NCBI GenBank assembly: GCA_963693285.1
Contig: OY848931.1
Coordinates: 5,001 to 69,000, forward strand
From: Xestospongia muta
Lineage: Eukaryota > Porifera > Demospongiae > Haplosclerida > Petrosiidae
Direction of reading: 5' to 3'
Length of the DNA: 64,000 bases
The notes beneath the pieces are model-generated. The model worked only from the letters and a program-made list of their open reading frames with translations. It was not told where the DNA came from and ran no database searches. Of the stretch, positions 34,000-48,268 are shown piece after piece. The position numbers and the translations under genes are program-made. Position 1 is the stretch's first letter; each line of letters opens with the position of its first letter.

Positions 34000-36268
34000 T
34001 TATCGACGTCTCTCTCTACTTCTGTCACGATGTTTAGAACTACTACTTCGGCTGTGAGCACTTCGCCTCTCACGACTTTCATGACGATCATTAGGTTTAG
34101 ACCGCCTATAGAAATGAGTGTCAATGAAAAATAAAACACCATTCTTATTACTTATTGCCTGCTTGATGCTCAATGCCATGAAGGCAGTCTTGAAGGGACT
34201 GGATTAGCATCTAAATAAAAAGCAATGTTTGGACCATCTGAAATAAAGATGGTTTTACTTGACTTGATTCAGAGCTAGCTGTCACAGATTGTTTGATCAA
34301 AGTGATGGCCATTTTCAATGTATCAACTGCGCTATCATAATCACCTAAACATTTATGAGTCTCTATCTTATGAAGGCAGTGTATAAACTAACCAGCATTA
34401 GCATCAGACATTGCACGTGAAATAGCAGAGCTTGAAATAGCTCTGTTTCTTTGATTGGCATCTGCTACTTCTTCATCACTTGGTCTGTTTTTAATACTGC
34501 TAGCAGCAGATGGTACTTGAAAATGAGCAGCAGCTTTAGCAAATAGCTCAGCCTAAACTCATGATTAATATTAAAAAAAGGGCCATAGTTCCTACCACAT
34601 TGTTGCCTTGAGACATTTCTTGAAGGAAGGCAGGATTTAGATGTGGAGCTGCTGGACCTGGTTTAAATGCTGCAGCCAATCCAGTAGGATCAAAGTTAGG
34701 AGGGAGGGGTGGTAATGTTGGCTGTAAAACATTGAAATTACAGATGAGATAGAGTGTATTACTAACCGGTCTAGGGAGAGTTGATGGAAATGCATTAAAA
34801 GGAGGTATATCAGGTGGTCGTAGCCCTGGCACTGTAGGGGGAGGTAGCCCTGGAGGTGGAAAGGCTGTCCCTATAATTACATGTTGTTAGAAATTATCTA
34901 CCAGAATTCTACCTGTTGGTACTGGAGGTCTAAAGACAGGAGCTGGGGTACGATGTTGTGGTTTAGTTGGTATAGGTTGTTTCTCAGGAAACGATTTTCC
35001 TACATAACATTATTACAACACATTCATAGAAATACTACCTTGACATTTAGCTTCAAATTGAGCCACTGTCATTCTACCAGCATAGGCAGCTATTAAAGAT
35101 TTGCCATGCAAAACACTGTTGACAAGATCATTAAACAACATTAAAACCGTCCATTAAACATACACGCTCTGTAATTTGTCAGGAGCTCCTAAGGCTAATG
35201 CTTCATTAGCTAATTCTGCCATGACATATCTATTGGTCAGACATTTTACAATAAAGACATTTATTATAAAATACCCTTTGGACTGGCCATTCGTTCTGTT
35301 TTCAAAGAATTTAATAATTTTGACTTCACCGAGTCCAACATCTCTAACTGCATGTAATATATCCATATCTGTTGTCCACTATAAAACACCCAACGATAAT
35401 GCCATTACAATCTACACATTACTAACCCAAGTCATGTTCCCAATGTAAACTGAATTCCTTTTGTTGGGCTCTCGAGAATATATGCTTAAACATTGTGAGG
35501 CAATGCTTTGTGATGTTTTATTAGAGTCAATACGAGCTTGAACAGTTTTTGCCATTTGTTCAGCATTATAACGAGCAGAGCCTGAGTCTAAACCCCAACC
35601 AAATCACAAGATATATAAAAATGCATTATTAAAAAAGAAAAAGAACACAAAATAAGCAGACATCATCAGGCACATAATGATTGAAATGATAATGCTATGT
35701 AATAAAGTACAGTAACATGTCAAGATACTTAGATACACATAACATCACAATACAAAGGGGAGGCAAGCAGATATATGAAAAATAAACAATAAATAAACCT
35801 GAATTCACAAAATAAATATTACAAGAGAACATAACAGATATAATTACATACCACAAGGACTAAATAAGTAACAATAAGAAAAGAGATATGTCATACATAC
35901 AACGTTAATTGACCAACACACCTTCATGTACACCAGCACCATTCTCTGGTTCTTGGACAAAACTCAACTGTACAAACTATATAATCTACGACAATTAATA
36001 ATTGATAGTCACCTCTTCTGGATCAGTGTCTTGTTTTGACATTGATGCTGGCAGCGTCAACACATCATCTAATAAGTCTGTACTATCGACACTAGCTCGT
36101 CGTGTTAATTCATCACCAGTAGCTACCTAATTTACAGTATTACTATTAAAGACACTACAACTTACAATAATAACTTAAGTTTTATTTTAACTTTAAGCAT
36201 ACCGTTGGAAGGTCATCATCCAATACCTCACTGTACATCCACTCATCTGATATTGAACCAGTCGCCAT
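34000..36268 (-). CDS. CPSF6: CPSF6 (CFIm68), cleavage factor Im subunit
   Basis: Subunit of cleavage factor Im, which with NUDT21 selects poly(A) sites. The start [20 protein letters not shown] lies in a first exon ending at 36203. The RRM begins [20 protein letters not shown], with RNP1 KGYVMAEL formed across an intron (NGQSKG/YVMAEL). A Pro-rich centre follows ([20 protein letters not shown]), then the conserved helix [20 protein letters not shown] with [22 protein letters not shown], and a short RS-like tail SRERRR. One intron of about 350 bp (35.59-35.93 kb) is long for this locus. The Arg/Ser tail is shorter than in vertebrates. Confidence 0.9.
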
Positions 36269-36357
36269 TTTGTTTGTCACCGTATCACGTGATTGTATCA
36301 CGTGATACAGCAATTACTAGTGTAAAGCATCTACACTCTTGGTGTCACCCCGTCAAT
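36269..36357. promoter_or_regulatory. Bidirectional CPSF6/SIAH promoter with twin CACGTG E-boxes
   Basis: Two TATCACGTGAT sites (cores 36286-36291 and 36299-36304), 13 bp apart and together nearly palindromic, lie in the 89 bp between the divergent start codons. Such sites are bound by bHLH-LZ factors (USF/MITF/MYC class). Confidence 0.55.
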
Positions 36358-37194
36358 ATGACTCAGCTCCCTTTTTCAGCTCTCACAAATCCAGTCTCAG
36401 GCGTACAAGTAAGTGATACAAATCGTGGCACAGATTTGGCTGCTCTATTTGAATGTCCAGTATGTTTTGATTATGTACTACCTCCAATCCATCAATGTGA
36501 TAGTGGTCATCTTATATGTGGAAACTGTCGTCCCAAACTACAAGCATGTCCTGCATGTCGTGGACCTCTTAGTGGTGTTCGTAACTTAGCAATGGATAAA
36601 GTGGCAGAGACTGTTTTATTTCCTTGTAAATATGTCAATTCTGGATGTACTTTACGATTATTACATAAAGACAAACGAACTCATGAAGAAACATGTGAAT
36701 GTCGTCCATATTCATGTCCTTGTCCCGGTACTACATGTCGTTGGCAAGGTAGCTTAGATGAAGTCTTGGACCATTTATTAAACGCTCACAAAACTATAAC
36801 TACACTTAATGGGGAGGACATAGTCTTCCTGGCAACTGATATCAATCTACCTGGTGCTGTTGACTGGGTTATGATGCAATGTTGTTTTGAACATCATTTT
36901 ATGTTAGTGTTAGAGAAACAAGAAAGACATGATGGTCATCAACAATTCTTTGCAGTTGTTCAAATTATAGGAACTGAAAAACAAGCTGAACAATTTCGTT
37001 ACAAATTAGAACTAGTAGATTCTCGTCATGGACGTAAATTAGCATGGGAAGCTAAACCAAGAAGTATTCATGATGGTATATCACAAGTTATATCAGGAAA
37101 TGACTGTCTTATTTTTGAACCAGCTATGGCACAACACTTTGGAGAGAATGGTAACTTAGCAATTAATGTAACTATTGGTCGTGTATGTTATTAA
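36358..37194 (+). CDS. SIAH1: SIAH / Seven-in-absentia E3 ubiquitin ligase
   Basis: Single-exon gene, 278 residues from [11 protein letters not shown], close to the usual length of about 282. RING C3HC4 at about residues 33-68 ([20 protein letters not shown], then CPACRGPL), followed by SIAH zinc fingers ([41 protein letters not shown]) and the substrate-binding domain ([46 protein letters not shown]). The frame stays open upstream to 36205, but that extension has no homology and overlaps CPSF6 exon 1, so 36358 is preferred. Convergent with CSTF2, with stops 2 bp apart. Orthology to SIAH1 against SIAH2 is not resolvable. Confidence 0.95.
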   Translation: MTQLPFSALTNPVSGVQVSDTNRGTDLAALFECPVCFDYVLPPIHQCDSGHLICGNCRPKLQACPACRGPLSGVRNLAMDKVAETVLFPCKYVNSGCTLRLLHKDKRTHEETCECRPYSCPCPGTTCRWQGSLDEVLDHLLNAHKTITTLNGEDIVFLATDINLPGAVDWVMMQCCFEHHFMLVLEKQERHDGHQQFFAVVQIIGTEKQAEQFRYKLELVDSRHGRKLAWEAKPRSIHDGISQVISGNDCLIFEPAMAQHFGENGNLAINVTIGRVCY

Positions 37195-37196
37195 TA

Positions 37197-38204
37197 TTAA
37201 ATGTTATGTGATGTATGTGATAATTGTTCTTTAAGACGTAATATATTATTTCTTTGATCTGGAGGTAACATCTGAATTTGTTCATCAGTTAAACTTAAAA
37301 CTTGCATCAAAAGGGCTGCTTTCTCATGATCTTCATGGGACATGTCATCAGAAGGTGGACCAAAATAATGAGGTGGGGGTGTATCATGATGAGGGCGTGG
37401 TCCCCTGGGTGGATGTGGACCTCCAGGTGGACCATGGTACCAATCCCTTTCTAAAGGTGGACGATAATGACTGTCATCAGGAGGGCGTACGGGTGTAGAA
37501 TGGGGAGGAGCTTGAAGTAGGGGACCTCTAGGATTCCCACGATGTAATAAATTTTGAGCAGTATCAAGATCAACAATTCTCATAACAACTTGGGCCTGTA
37601 ATAAGGCATATGCTAATTGAGGATTGTGTAATAGTAGTTGCCTTGCTTCTTGAGGATTATGTTGAATACACCATTTCATTTGTTTCATTAATTCATACAT
37701 TTGTTCTGGAGGTAAGCTAGCAACAGCTTTAGTTATGGCTTCTGGAGCAGCTTCAGGAGGCACTGGATTACCATGAAGAGGTGGTTCCACGGGACCTTGA
37801 TGTCCAACAGACGTTTTAAAACTTTCACCAGGTGCATTCATAGCACTATCAATTCTTAAAGGGCGGCCATTTAATTCACGACCTACTAAATTACGACAGG
37901 CACTTAGAGCTGTCTCAGAGTCTTCATATTCACAAAATCCAAAACCACGTGGTTTACCAGAAACAGGATCCTGAATTAGCTTTAAACTTACGACAGGACC
38001 AACCTAATGACAACATAAATTTATTATTTAAGTAACCGGTGTGTCCATTACCTCTGAGAGAACTGCTCTAAGTTGTTCTTCAGTTGTTTCAAAGGCAATA
38101 TTAGCTACAAAGATAGATCTCATGGCTTTTTCTCGATGTGGATCAGTATTAGATTCGCCAAGACGAGTAGGAGGAGGAGATGATCGACGTAATCGAGTAG
38201 ACAT
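37197..38204 (-). CDS. CSTF2: CSTF2 / CstF64 cleavage stimulation factor
   Basis: Binds the GU-rich downstream element in pre-mRNA 3'-end processing. Two exons: 38052-38204 and 37197-38003. RRM: IFVANIAFETTEEQLRAVLS (RNP2), then KPRGFGFCEYED (RNP1) and RPLRIDSAMNAPGE. The hinge that binds CstF77/symplekin reads LPPEQMYELMKQMKWCIQHN with PQLAYALLQAQVVMRI. A Pro/Gly-rich stretch follows, and the C-terminal Pcf11-binding three-helix domain reads KAALLMQVLSLTDEQIQMLP then RNNILRLKEQL. The MEARA repeats of vertebrates are absent. An in-frame ATG at 38213 is an alternative start. Confidence 0.95.
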
Positions 38205-38270
38205 CTTTATCAACTAAACACGTGGTTAAAGTTTGCGCATGCGCACAACAATACACAAGATAAATGTATG
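38205..38270 (-). promoter_or_regulatory. CSTF2 promoter with E-box and NRF1 site
   Basis: CACGTG at 38219-38224 and a perfect NRF1-type palindrome TGCGCATGCGCA at 38234-38245 lie just upstream of the start codon. CpG is otherwise rare here, so the NRF1-like site stands out. Confidence 0.6.
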
Positions 38271-38322
38271 ACAAAACATAATATGAAAATTTGTTTGCAA
38301 TGATTATATCTTTAAAATTTAT

Positions 38323-41300
38323 TTAAACAGTCAGTTCTGGCAATGAATCCCCTTCAAATTCTACATTAATAAGAGTTAAATTATTATACATATAACATAT
38401 TATATTATACCTGATGATACTTGTGAAGAAGGAGATGGAGAAGGTTCTAATGGTGGTGAATGTGAACTCAATGAATATAACACTGGAGATGTTGGACGCA
38501 ATTGAAGAAATTCGCTTGAAGGTAAACGTCGTCCCATTTTAAGTCTTTTACTAATTTTCTTTACAATTCGTCCATGAGATTGCGACTATGATAACAAGGG
38601 GATCATACAATTATGTAGAGTATACTAACTTACTTCAGTGGAGGATCGATTAGTACCTTCAGTCAACAATGCATTAAACTCTGTTTTCAAATGTTTCCAA
38701 ACCTATAACATGTAATTAATAGTGGGTGGTCGCTATTAATTATAATACCTCAGGTTGAGTGGGTGGTATCTTTAGAGCTATGACTAATCCTTCAATATCA
38801 AAGTCATGATCCAATGCAAGTACTCCTCCATGTATACCACTCTCAATGAGATAAGGAGCATACTCATTTAATCCAATAGACTCCACCCATTTAATAACAT
38901 GTTCATTAGTCCACATTAAGACATCTATACAAGTATAATAATTAAAACTATTTTATTATTTCTGTACCATTAGTAAGAGAAAGATGTTGACGCCTACTTT
39001 CTAACTCCTACATAGACAATAGGATATTGAGATATTTTGTAAAAACATTATACCTTTCGATTATAGTCCAATTTCTTTAAAACACTAATTCCATATTGTA
39101 AACTATTTCTATGAGTAGAATCTAACATTTTCAATACTGTGCGCAAGTCTTTCTTTGTTAAATGTTCCAACATTCGAGAATCAATTAAACAAACACGGAA
39201 TATCTCCTACAAGGCAAAATCAAATCATATTAGAGTTGATGAGTTACGTACTGAATATTGTGGCAGTCCTATACTAGGTAACCAATAGTCACTAATCCAA
39301 TTATGATCCATGTCACCATAAAATGGTGTCTACATGAAAACAATACATCATTATTGTTATTAATCAAAGACATACTGATTTAACCAAATTGGATGATGTA
39401 GTAATTGACATAATTTCTTGTAGAGCTAGTCTTAATTTAAGTCGATGCATCGAATTAGTGATACCCAGCATTTGACTAAGTTCTACTTCAGTTAAAGACT
39501 AAAGAACATTGATAAATCTTTATATATATACATGTAATATTATAACTTACTTCCATTAATGATCCAGAATTAACACTATCTTTTAAAGCAGATATATACC
39601 AAGATGGAACACCTACCCAGGCCTCTAACCAAGCTATCACAAGATCTCTTTGCCATTCAGAGAATGGAGTACCTTTACTAATAGCAGTTTTTACAAGCTC
39701 AGTCCTACATAAATAGCAATGTCATTATTATGACATCATTATGACATCATCATTAACAAACTTTTGTTTTGTTTCTTCATCTGAAAGTATTGGTTCTAAA
39801 AAGACAGACACTTCTGACAAATCTAATGAAGATCTAGGCTCAAGAGTAACTGGTGATAAAGACCCTAGTAATTAGAGTGTTAATTAATTAACAAGAATTT
39901 ATAAAATAAATACCTTCAGTTGTACCAGGAGGTGCACTATTTCGTTTATCAGCTTGTAACTTTTTCCAAGACCCTGAAGTACCATTTCCACTGTTACTAC
40001 TCTTACGACGAAATACTTTCTTTACACTTGATCCAATTCCTTTAGATTTAATCTTTGACTTACTAAGAAAAGAATGATTTCAGAACATATTAAAATACCT
40101 TGTTATATTGTCTGGTCTAGATCGTAATTTCACTCTTATAGGTGATGGAGGAGGAGGTGACCCCGGCTAATTAAGAATATAATTATTTAATGTAATAATA
40201 GTCACTTACGGGAGGAGCAGCCTCTCCAATTGGAGGAGTAACTCGTGCAGTGTTGTCTACAGGAGGTTCAATTAACTCCTCTTGACTTACATGTATTTCT
40301 TCATGGTCCATATTTCTAATATTATTTTATTTTATCATTAATTAAATCACTACAATAACTTACTCTAATTCTTGATCTAATGCTGACACCTGACCTTCTA
40401 AAATTGACATTAATCGTGACACGGCTCCCGGTTCAGACACATCCCAAACATCTTTATCAGATAACAGATAATCACCGGTCACAAGATCTGATCCAGTTGA
40501 TTTCCTCCATTTAGCTTGATCAAGATCAGTTACTTTCCTTGAAGGGCGTCCACTTGACCTTTGAACTTGATCGAGTTTATGACGAGTAAACTGTAATTCT
40601 TTTTTCAATTTCATAATTTGTTGTTGTAGTGACATGTTATCTTGTTGAGAATGAGATAGTTGAGATTGTAAAGTGTCAACTTGTTCAGTTAAAGTATTCT
40701 ACAATTTCTTTATAAAATAAAATAGTATGTTAAAATACTATGTACCCTGTCATCCATTAACACTTTCTTTTCAGCAAAATGGGTTTTTAATCTTTGATTT
40801 GATTCTTTCAACATTCGTTCTACAGTATTCTGTAGCCGTTCAATGTGTTGTTCATTAACAGTCTCTTTTTCTTGAGCCTAACACACATTTATAAGTTATC
40901 TATATTAGATATATCCTCACTGAAATAAGGTCTTGAGATTTTGATTGAAGCAGTGCTTCCAACTCCAAGATTCTATTCTCAAAACTACCACGTTGTTGTT
41001 CTGCCTATTATAATACAACAATAGATGCCAGCCAACTTCTCCAGACTAAATAATATTAACCCTTTGATAACTGACCTCAGTAAGTTGGAGAGAATGTTTT
41101 CTAAGTTGTTCTTCGCTTACGGATCTTGCTTGTAACACAGCAACTTCTTTTTGTTTGAGCTCAGCTTTGAGAGCATGATAGTCATCTTGTTGCTATGGTA
41201 ACAACATTGATACCAGTGCAAATATGATATATTGGCATACTTTCTGTAACTGTGTTTCCAAAAGAGAAATTTGATCACTAAGTTGTTTATTTGTAGATTG

Positions 41301-42612
41301 AGCATTTAGGAAGTTATCTTGAGATGAAGCAAGTTGCATTTGTAATTGAGATACAGATTCTTGTTGACTTGAACTCTATGGGTTCACATACTGCTAACCA
41401 CAGACACCTTGTACACACACCTACTTGTTGTAACTTGTCAAGTTCTGTTCTTGTTAAGTGTAAATCTCTCAGAGCAGCCTCTAGTTCATCTTCCGTTTCT
41501 TGTACACGATCTGTTAATTCATCTCGTAGTTGTAAAACCTACTCTTAATTAAAAATAAAGTTTATTACTAGACCAAACCTCTTCTAATTCTGCTGTTTTC
41601 TCATCCAATGAAAACTGCATATCAGAAATGGCTTGGTCCTTTTCTTGTAATAAACTCAATTGTTCTTGAGTGAATCCAATAGCATCATAATTGGCACTCA
41701 TACGAAATGAATTTCTTTGAGCTATGAGACGTTTCATTCTTCTTATTTCATCTTGTAATGATTTGATCTAACAAAACAAATGACAGTAGTAGTCTCTTTT
41801 ATTTTAATTACCTCTTGATTAGCAAGGGCTAACTCTTCATCCAAGATGGCATTCTTTTCATTAGCACTTCTTAATCGTTCGCGAACCTGTTATATTTAAT
41901 ATTTAGTGTATAAAAATGTAAGTACCTTCTCATCTAATGCCTTGTGATGATCAAAAAGACTCTTCAATGCTTTTAATACTTCAACTTCTGATGACACACC
42001 AGTATTAGCTGTCTGGCGTTTTAAAACAGTCACACGTAGAGATTTCTCATGACGTGACACAAGACATTCTAAATGTTCCAAAAGTAATTTCATATTAGCT
42101 CTTTCTGCCTTTAATTCTTGAACTTCCTCCTCTTTAGTAATAACTGTCTCTTTAGCAGTTGCTAGTTCACGAGCTAAAGAAGCTATTTCAGCAGCTATCG
42201 GCCATTTTTGTATCTCTTCAACATGTCCATTAGTAAGTGTTCCATGATTCTTGACTTCTTCTAACATTACGTGAAGTTTTTCTTGGTCCTGTACACAAAA
42301 CATGATAAAGTAAACAATAAAAGAGTAAACACATACTTCCTCTTGAGGTAAAAGAGCCTGTAACTGTCTCATTAAGACTCCATTATCAGCTTCAAGTTGA
42401 GATAAACGAGAACTTGTCTCTTGATAAGCCTCTTGAGTTTCACGTAATTTATCCATCAATTTTTCACGTTCCTACAGCCAATATGTAGTAATATATTATA
42501 TTATTATAATACTTACCTCCAACATTGAAATCATGAGCTGTTCCAGACGCGAGTTTTCTTCCTCTGGACTTGGACTGGCTTCATCAATAGTTGGTAATAC
42601 CTCACACATCAT
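38323..42612 (-). CDS. PPFIA: Liprin-alpha (PPFIA) scaffold protein
   Basis: Scaffold of presynaptic active zones and focal adhesions in other animals, binding LAR-type phosphatases. Begins [20 protein letters not shown], like MMCEVMPTI of vertebrate liprins. The coiled coil contains the hallmark [20 protein letters not shown] and [15 protein letters not shown], then [20 protein letters not shown]. More coiled-coil exons follow to 40.4 kb. Three C-terminal SAM domains: [20 protein letters not shown] with [38 protein letters not shown] with [20 protein letters not shown]; and [20 protein letters not shown]. The last exon ends [12 protein letters not shown], a hydrophobic-x-hydrophobic (class II) PDZ ligand. 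About 20 short exons, none broken. Confidence 0.93.
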
Positions 42613-42892
42613 GTCCACTTTATACAACTACAATACTAATACAAGAATCATAATATTTATTATATTGGATATACAATTCATTAGTGACATATCAGTGTAT
42701 TCATATCAAGATATTAACAGTTGTTATTTTAAAATAATCATTCTTACTTTAAAAACTCAACAGTTGACGTTTTTTCTTAACTACTAGTGATAAGTTAGTA
42801 ATGACTGACTGCTTCACTGTCCATTCCTTCACAATAATTGATGTGGGTGTGGCTTGATATAATAGCATCACGTGATCTCATCATAAATATAT
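42613..42892. promoter_or_regulatory. Intergenic region between liprin-alpha and RING gene, with E-box
   Basis: 280 bp between divergent start codons. CATCACGTGATCTC (CACGTG at 42869-42874) lies about 20 bp upstream of the RING gene's ATG. The rest is AT-rich. Confidence 0.45.
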
Positions 42893-44401
42893 ATGGCTAC
42901 TAGAGGAGATGGTAGTGGTGATCGAAGATCATTGAGGAAGAGAGAGTCTCCACTTGGTGTAGAAATACATTCCAAATCTAGTAAAATGAATAATTCAGAA
43001 GAACCTAGGTAATTTTTTAATATTTAACACTGCTTAATCTTTGTTTGTTAGTGATGACACGCCCACAAACTCCACCCATTCACCTGAACCAGTCATTGAT
43101 TTAACTACACCTTCAGTTGATACACCATCTCAACCTAATGAAGTTCCTCGTCGTAATATTATTCGTCTTGGACCTTTTAGTCTTGATATTACTGATGGAC
43201 GTGCTGTTCCAATAAATCGTATTCCAGTACGTACTTATCCTTCTTCATCAGTTCATGTGATTCACGGAGATACCTTTTTTCAAGATGATAGAGTACGTGT
43301 TACAAGAGGTGATGTCCATATTCATGGTCGCCAATCACCTAATGATATTCCATCTGTCTCATCTACTAACGAATCCAATGTGATAGTTGTTGATAGCGGA
43401 TCAGATAGTGAAGAAGAGACGACAGTAAGTATTTGATAATGTTATGTCGTTCTATTGTTTTTATTAAGAATGATGTTATTGTTGTAAATGAAACTCCTGT
43501 ACATCATGATGACAATGATGATAATGACACCTATCATGTAAGTGTTAAATATACTATTATATGTTATAATAGTAATCCTTATAGTCAGATACATTTGGTA
43601 CAACTACTTCAACACGTACATTACTGAGAGAACAAGAAGATGAAGCAGATGTTGAAAGGTAACCACACCCCCTTTATTGTTAAACCACACCCCTTTATTA
43701 TTGTTTGTTTGTAGTATAATAAGTGAAAATATGGACACACTGACAAGGAGTATTCGTGGGTGGACAGCATCTGATGCCAGAAGATTTTTAATGATAACTG
43801 TACCTCAACATGCTCACTCACGATCAATGAGTCATCGACTACTAGAACGTCAAATGGCTCAACTACATCCTACTTTAATTATCAGTGCTATTATGGGGAG
43901 CCCTGCTGGTCTTATTGGTAGCAGTATTGGCTCATATGAGGTTAATATCTTATGATAATAATAATAAATAATTGTTTGCTAGGATTTATTAGAATTAGCA
44001 GAACAGCTAGGACCAGGTCGTCCACAAGGACTAACTGATGAGAGTGAGTTGGTGAGGTGACATTTTAATGATTTCTCTTTCCAGTAATAGCATCTTTACC
44101 TGTTAAACCTTATCATAAAGATTTACATGCTGATCCTACAAAGTTAAGGTAAATACCCCTGTTGTCATGACGATTATCTCTGTTCTTATGTGTAGTTGTG
44201 TGATATGTATGACAGAGTATGAAGAAAATGAAGATATTAAAGTTTTGCCTTGTTCTCACGAGTTTCATGTTCCATGTATAGATCCATGGCTAAAGGCAAG
44301 CTAATGTAATGTACTATTATTATCTCTGGAATATCTTATAGGAACAAAAGACTTGTCCAATTTGTCGTACTACTGTGACCTCTACTACTAATACTAGTTA
44401 A
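42893..44401 (+). CDS. RING-H2 E3 ligase, RNF38/RNF44-like
   Basis: Starts [20 protein letters not shown], followed by a long low-complexity Ser/Thr/Pro/Asp segment (exons to 43.6 kb). A conserved helical part then reads [40 protein letters not shown], then IIASLP. The RING-H2 at the C-terminus is [39 protein letters not shown] (C3H2C3, all ligands present). The YExLLxLAExLGxxxPxGLTxxxIxxLP run before the RING is characteristic of RNF38/RNF44. About seven short introns; stop just after TTSTTNTS. Confidence 0.82.
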
Positions 44402-44482
44402 GTATATTACCAAATATGGTCTAAAAAACATCACTCTAAAATGTATATAGTAAAAACATATTATACACTTAAAATAACACGA

Positions 44483-45991
44483 TCATGTATTTCTTCCTGG
44501 TGTCATACTTAATTGAAACACTAAAGAATCATTATATAGTACAGTGTCATCTAAACTATTCTGAGTACAAAACAATCCAATGTAACCAAATGCTAAACCA
44601 AGCTCTCCAACAGGTTTGTTAACACGATGTAATATGTGCACCAAAGTACGTAGTCGCTGTTGTTGTCCATAATTTAAGTCCACTCCTGATTGCTTATTAG
44701 ATCGTCGAGAAAATCGATTACTTTTTGTTTGTTCTGGCATTTGTTTCATCAATGACACGACTAGTTCATCATTAAAGTAAAGTGGCCATACCAGATCATC
44801 ATCATATTGTCCAGATATTAAATGGACATATATAGATATGTGTGTTGAACGACCATCTCCTTCTCCATTAGGATGGACTACAATACACATTTGGTAGCCA
44901 TTCTGAACTACAAATGGCAAGCTACACCATGGTCGATCTGCAGTCTTGAGCACAGAGAACATAGGCATTCGAAAATACAAACCGGGACCAGTTGGATATA
45001 ATTTGAGTAACATTGGATTTGATAAAAATGTGAGCTGGTTTTTCATACAATCAATAGCTAATGTCTTAACTAATGCAGTGTGAGGCTGTTCTGATATATA
45101 TTCTAATTCTTGAGATAAAACAGAAGCAATATTAGCTGTTTTATTCTTAATAGACTCCACTTCATATTGCATATGAAGTGTTTGTTTTTGACTTGCTTCA
45201 ATTTGAGTTTTCTGAGCCTGTACTTCAGACAAGCTATGTTGAAGCTGTTTCTTCAACTGGTCAACGTCTTTATGGAGAGAATTGTAAGACATAAGCAAAT
45301 GATCTTGCTGACGATCTGTACAATGTTGCATAATCTCACATCGTAACACTTTTGCAGTACAACCTGATGATAAAAATGGACATACTATCATTTCCTTTGG
45401 ACAATGGTCTCTGTGTTCTGTTATTTCTGCACGTTTCATTGTGTCACCACAATCATTCGGACATTTAAGAGGATACTCTAAGCATGCAGTATCTAGATGA
45501 CTATCGAGGGTACCCTCAGGAACCATGTCTTGACAGTGAGGGCAGGCAGTCCAGCAAATATAACAATTTGCCTTCAAATGTTCATTTAAATGTTGTCTCT
45601 CCATTGTTGCTCCACAATTTTGTGGACAAGCTATTATTGTAAAAGAGCAACCTCCTTTTGATTGTAAATGATCGCGTATTTCACGTACACTTCCAGACCA
45701 TAAGCACCCTTTGCTGTGATTTTTACAATAAATAATCATTTCTCTCATTTGTCGTTCAGCCTTTTGATCTCTGACACATGAAAACCCAGGTAACTGACAC
45801 ATTGGACAAGTGTTATCTTCATCCAGTGACGCCCTATTGTGAATACACTCCTCACAAGCATTTCTACCACAACAAGCTGTTAAAATAGGTTCGTTTAACA
45901 GCTCTGTACAAAGTCCGCAGCTAAAGTCTGCAGGAATATCGTTAGAATCAAGAAAAGGTAGTTCTCGAGGAACTGAAACCATCTCTTTCAA
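44483..45991 (-). CDS. TRAF-like RING E3 ligase, single exon
   Basis: 502 residues without introns. RING at about 25-65 (CGLCTELLNEPILTACCGRN, ACEECI, CPMC). TRAF-type zinc fingers at about 88-235 in Cys/His pairs (CKNHSKGCLWSGSV, CPQNCGATMERQHLNEHL, CPNDCGDTMKRAEITEHRDH, CPFLSSGCTAKVLR), a coiled coil at about 240-300 (HKDVDQLKKQLQHSLSEVQA), and a C-terminal TRAF/MATH-like region (YFRMPMFSVLKTADRPWCSL, HISIYVHLISGQYDDDLVWP). Sponges have many TRAF-like genes, and the substrate of this one cannot be told. Lack of introns in an intron-dense block may reflect retroposition. The MATH domain is divergent. Confidence 0.85.
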   Translation of the reverse strand: MKEMVSVPRELPFLDSNDIPADFSCGLCTELLNEPILTACCGRNACEECIHNRASLDEDNTCPMCQLPGFSCVRDQKAERQMREMIIYCKNHSKGCLWSGSVREIRDHLQSKGGCSFTIIACPQNCGATMERQHLNEHLKANCYICWTACPHCQDMVPEGTLDSHLDTACLEYPLKCPNDCGDTMKRAEITEHRDHCPKEMIVCPFLSSGCTAKVLRCEIMQHCTDRQQDHLLMSYNSLHKDVDQLKKQLQHSLSEVQAQKTQIEASQKQTLHMQYEVESIKNKTANIASVLSQELEYISEQPHTALVKTLAIDCMKNQLTFLSNPMLLKLYPTGPGLYFRMPMFSVLKTADRPWCSLPFVVQNGYQMCIVVHPNGEGDGRSTHISIYVHLISGQYDDDLVWPLYFNDELVVSLMKQMPEQTKSNRFSRRSNKQSGVDLNYGQQQRLRTLVHILHRVNKPVGELGLAFGYIGLFCTQNSLDDTVLYNDSLVFQLSMTPGRNT

Positions 45992-46047
45992 GCAGTAATA
46001 ATATATGGTGTGGGCAGATCCTTAGTAGCATTTTTCAAATAACATAA

Positions 46048-48139
<2,092 letters not shown>

Positions 48140-48268
48140 ATCACAAAATTAATAATATAGCTGATATTTATTCCATTGTGTTTATGATTTAGGAACACTT
48201 CTAATTCAATAAAAATTACTACAAACAAAAAAATTATTTAAACGTTTGCTTGGCTATACAAAATAAAT

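Noticed and set aside
36205..36357. N-terminal extension of SIAH
   Set aside because: It overlaps CPSF6 exon 1 and the E-box promoter and has no similarity to SIAH proteins; the Met at 36358 gives the family's normal length.
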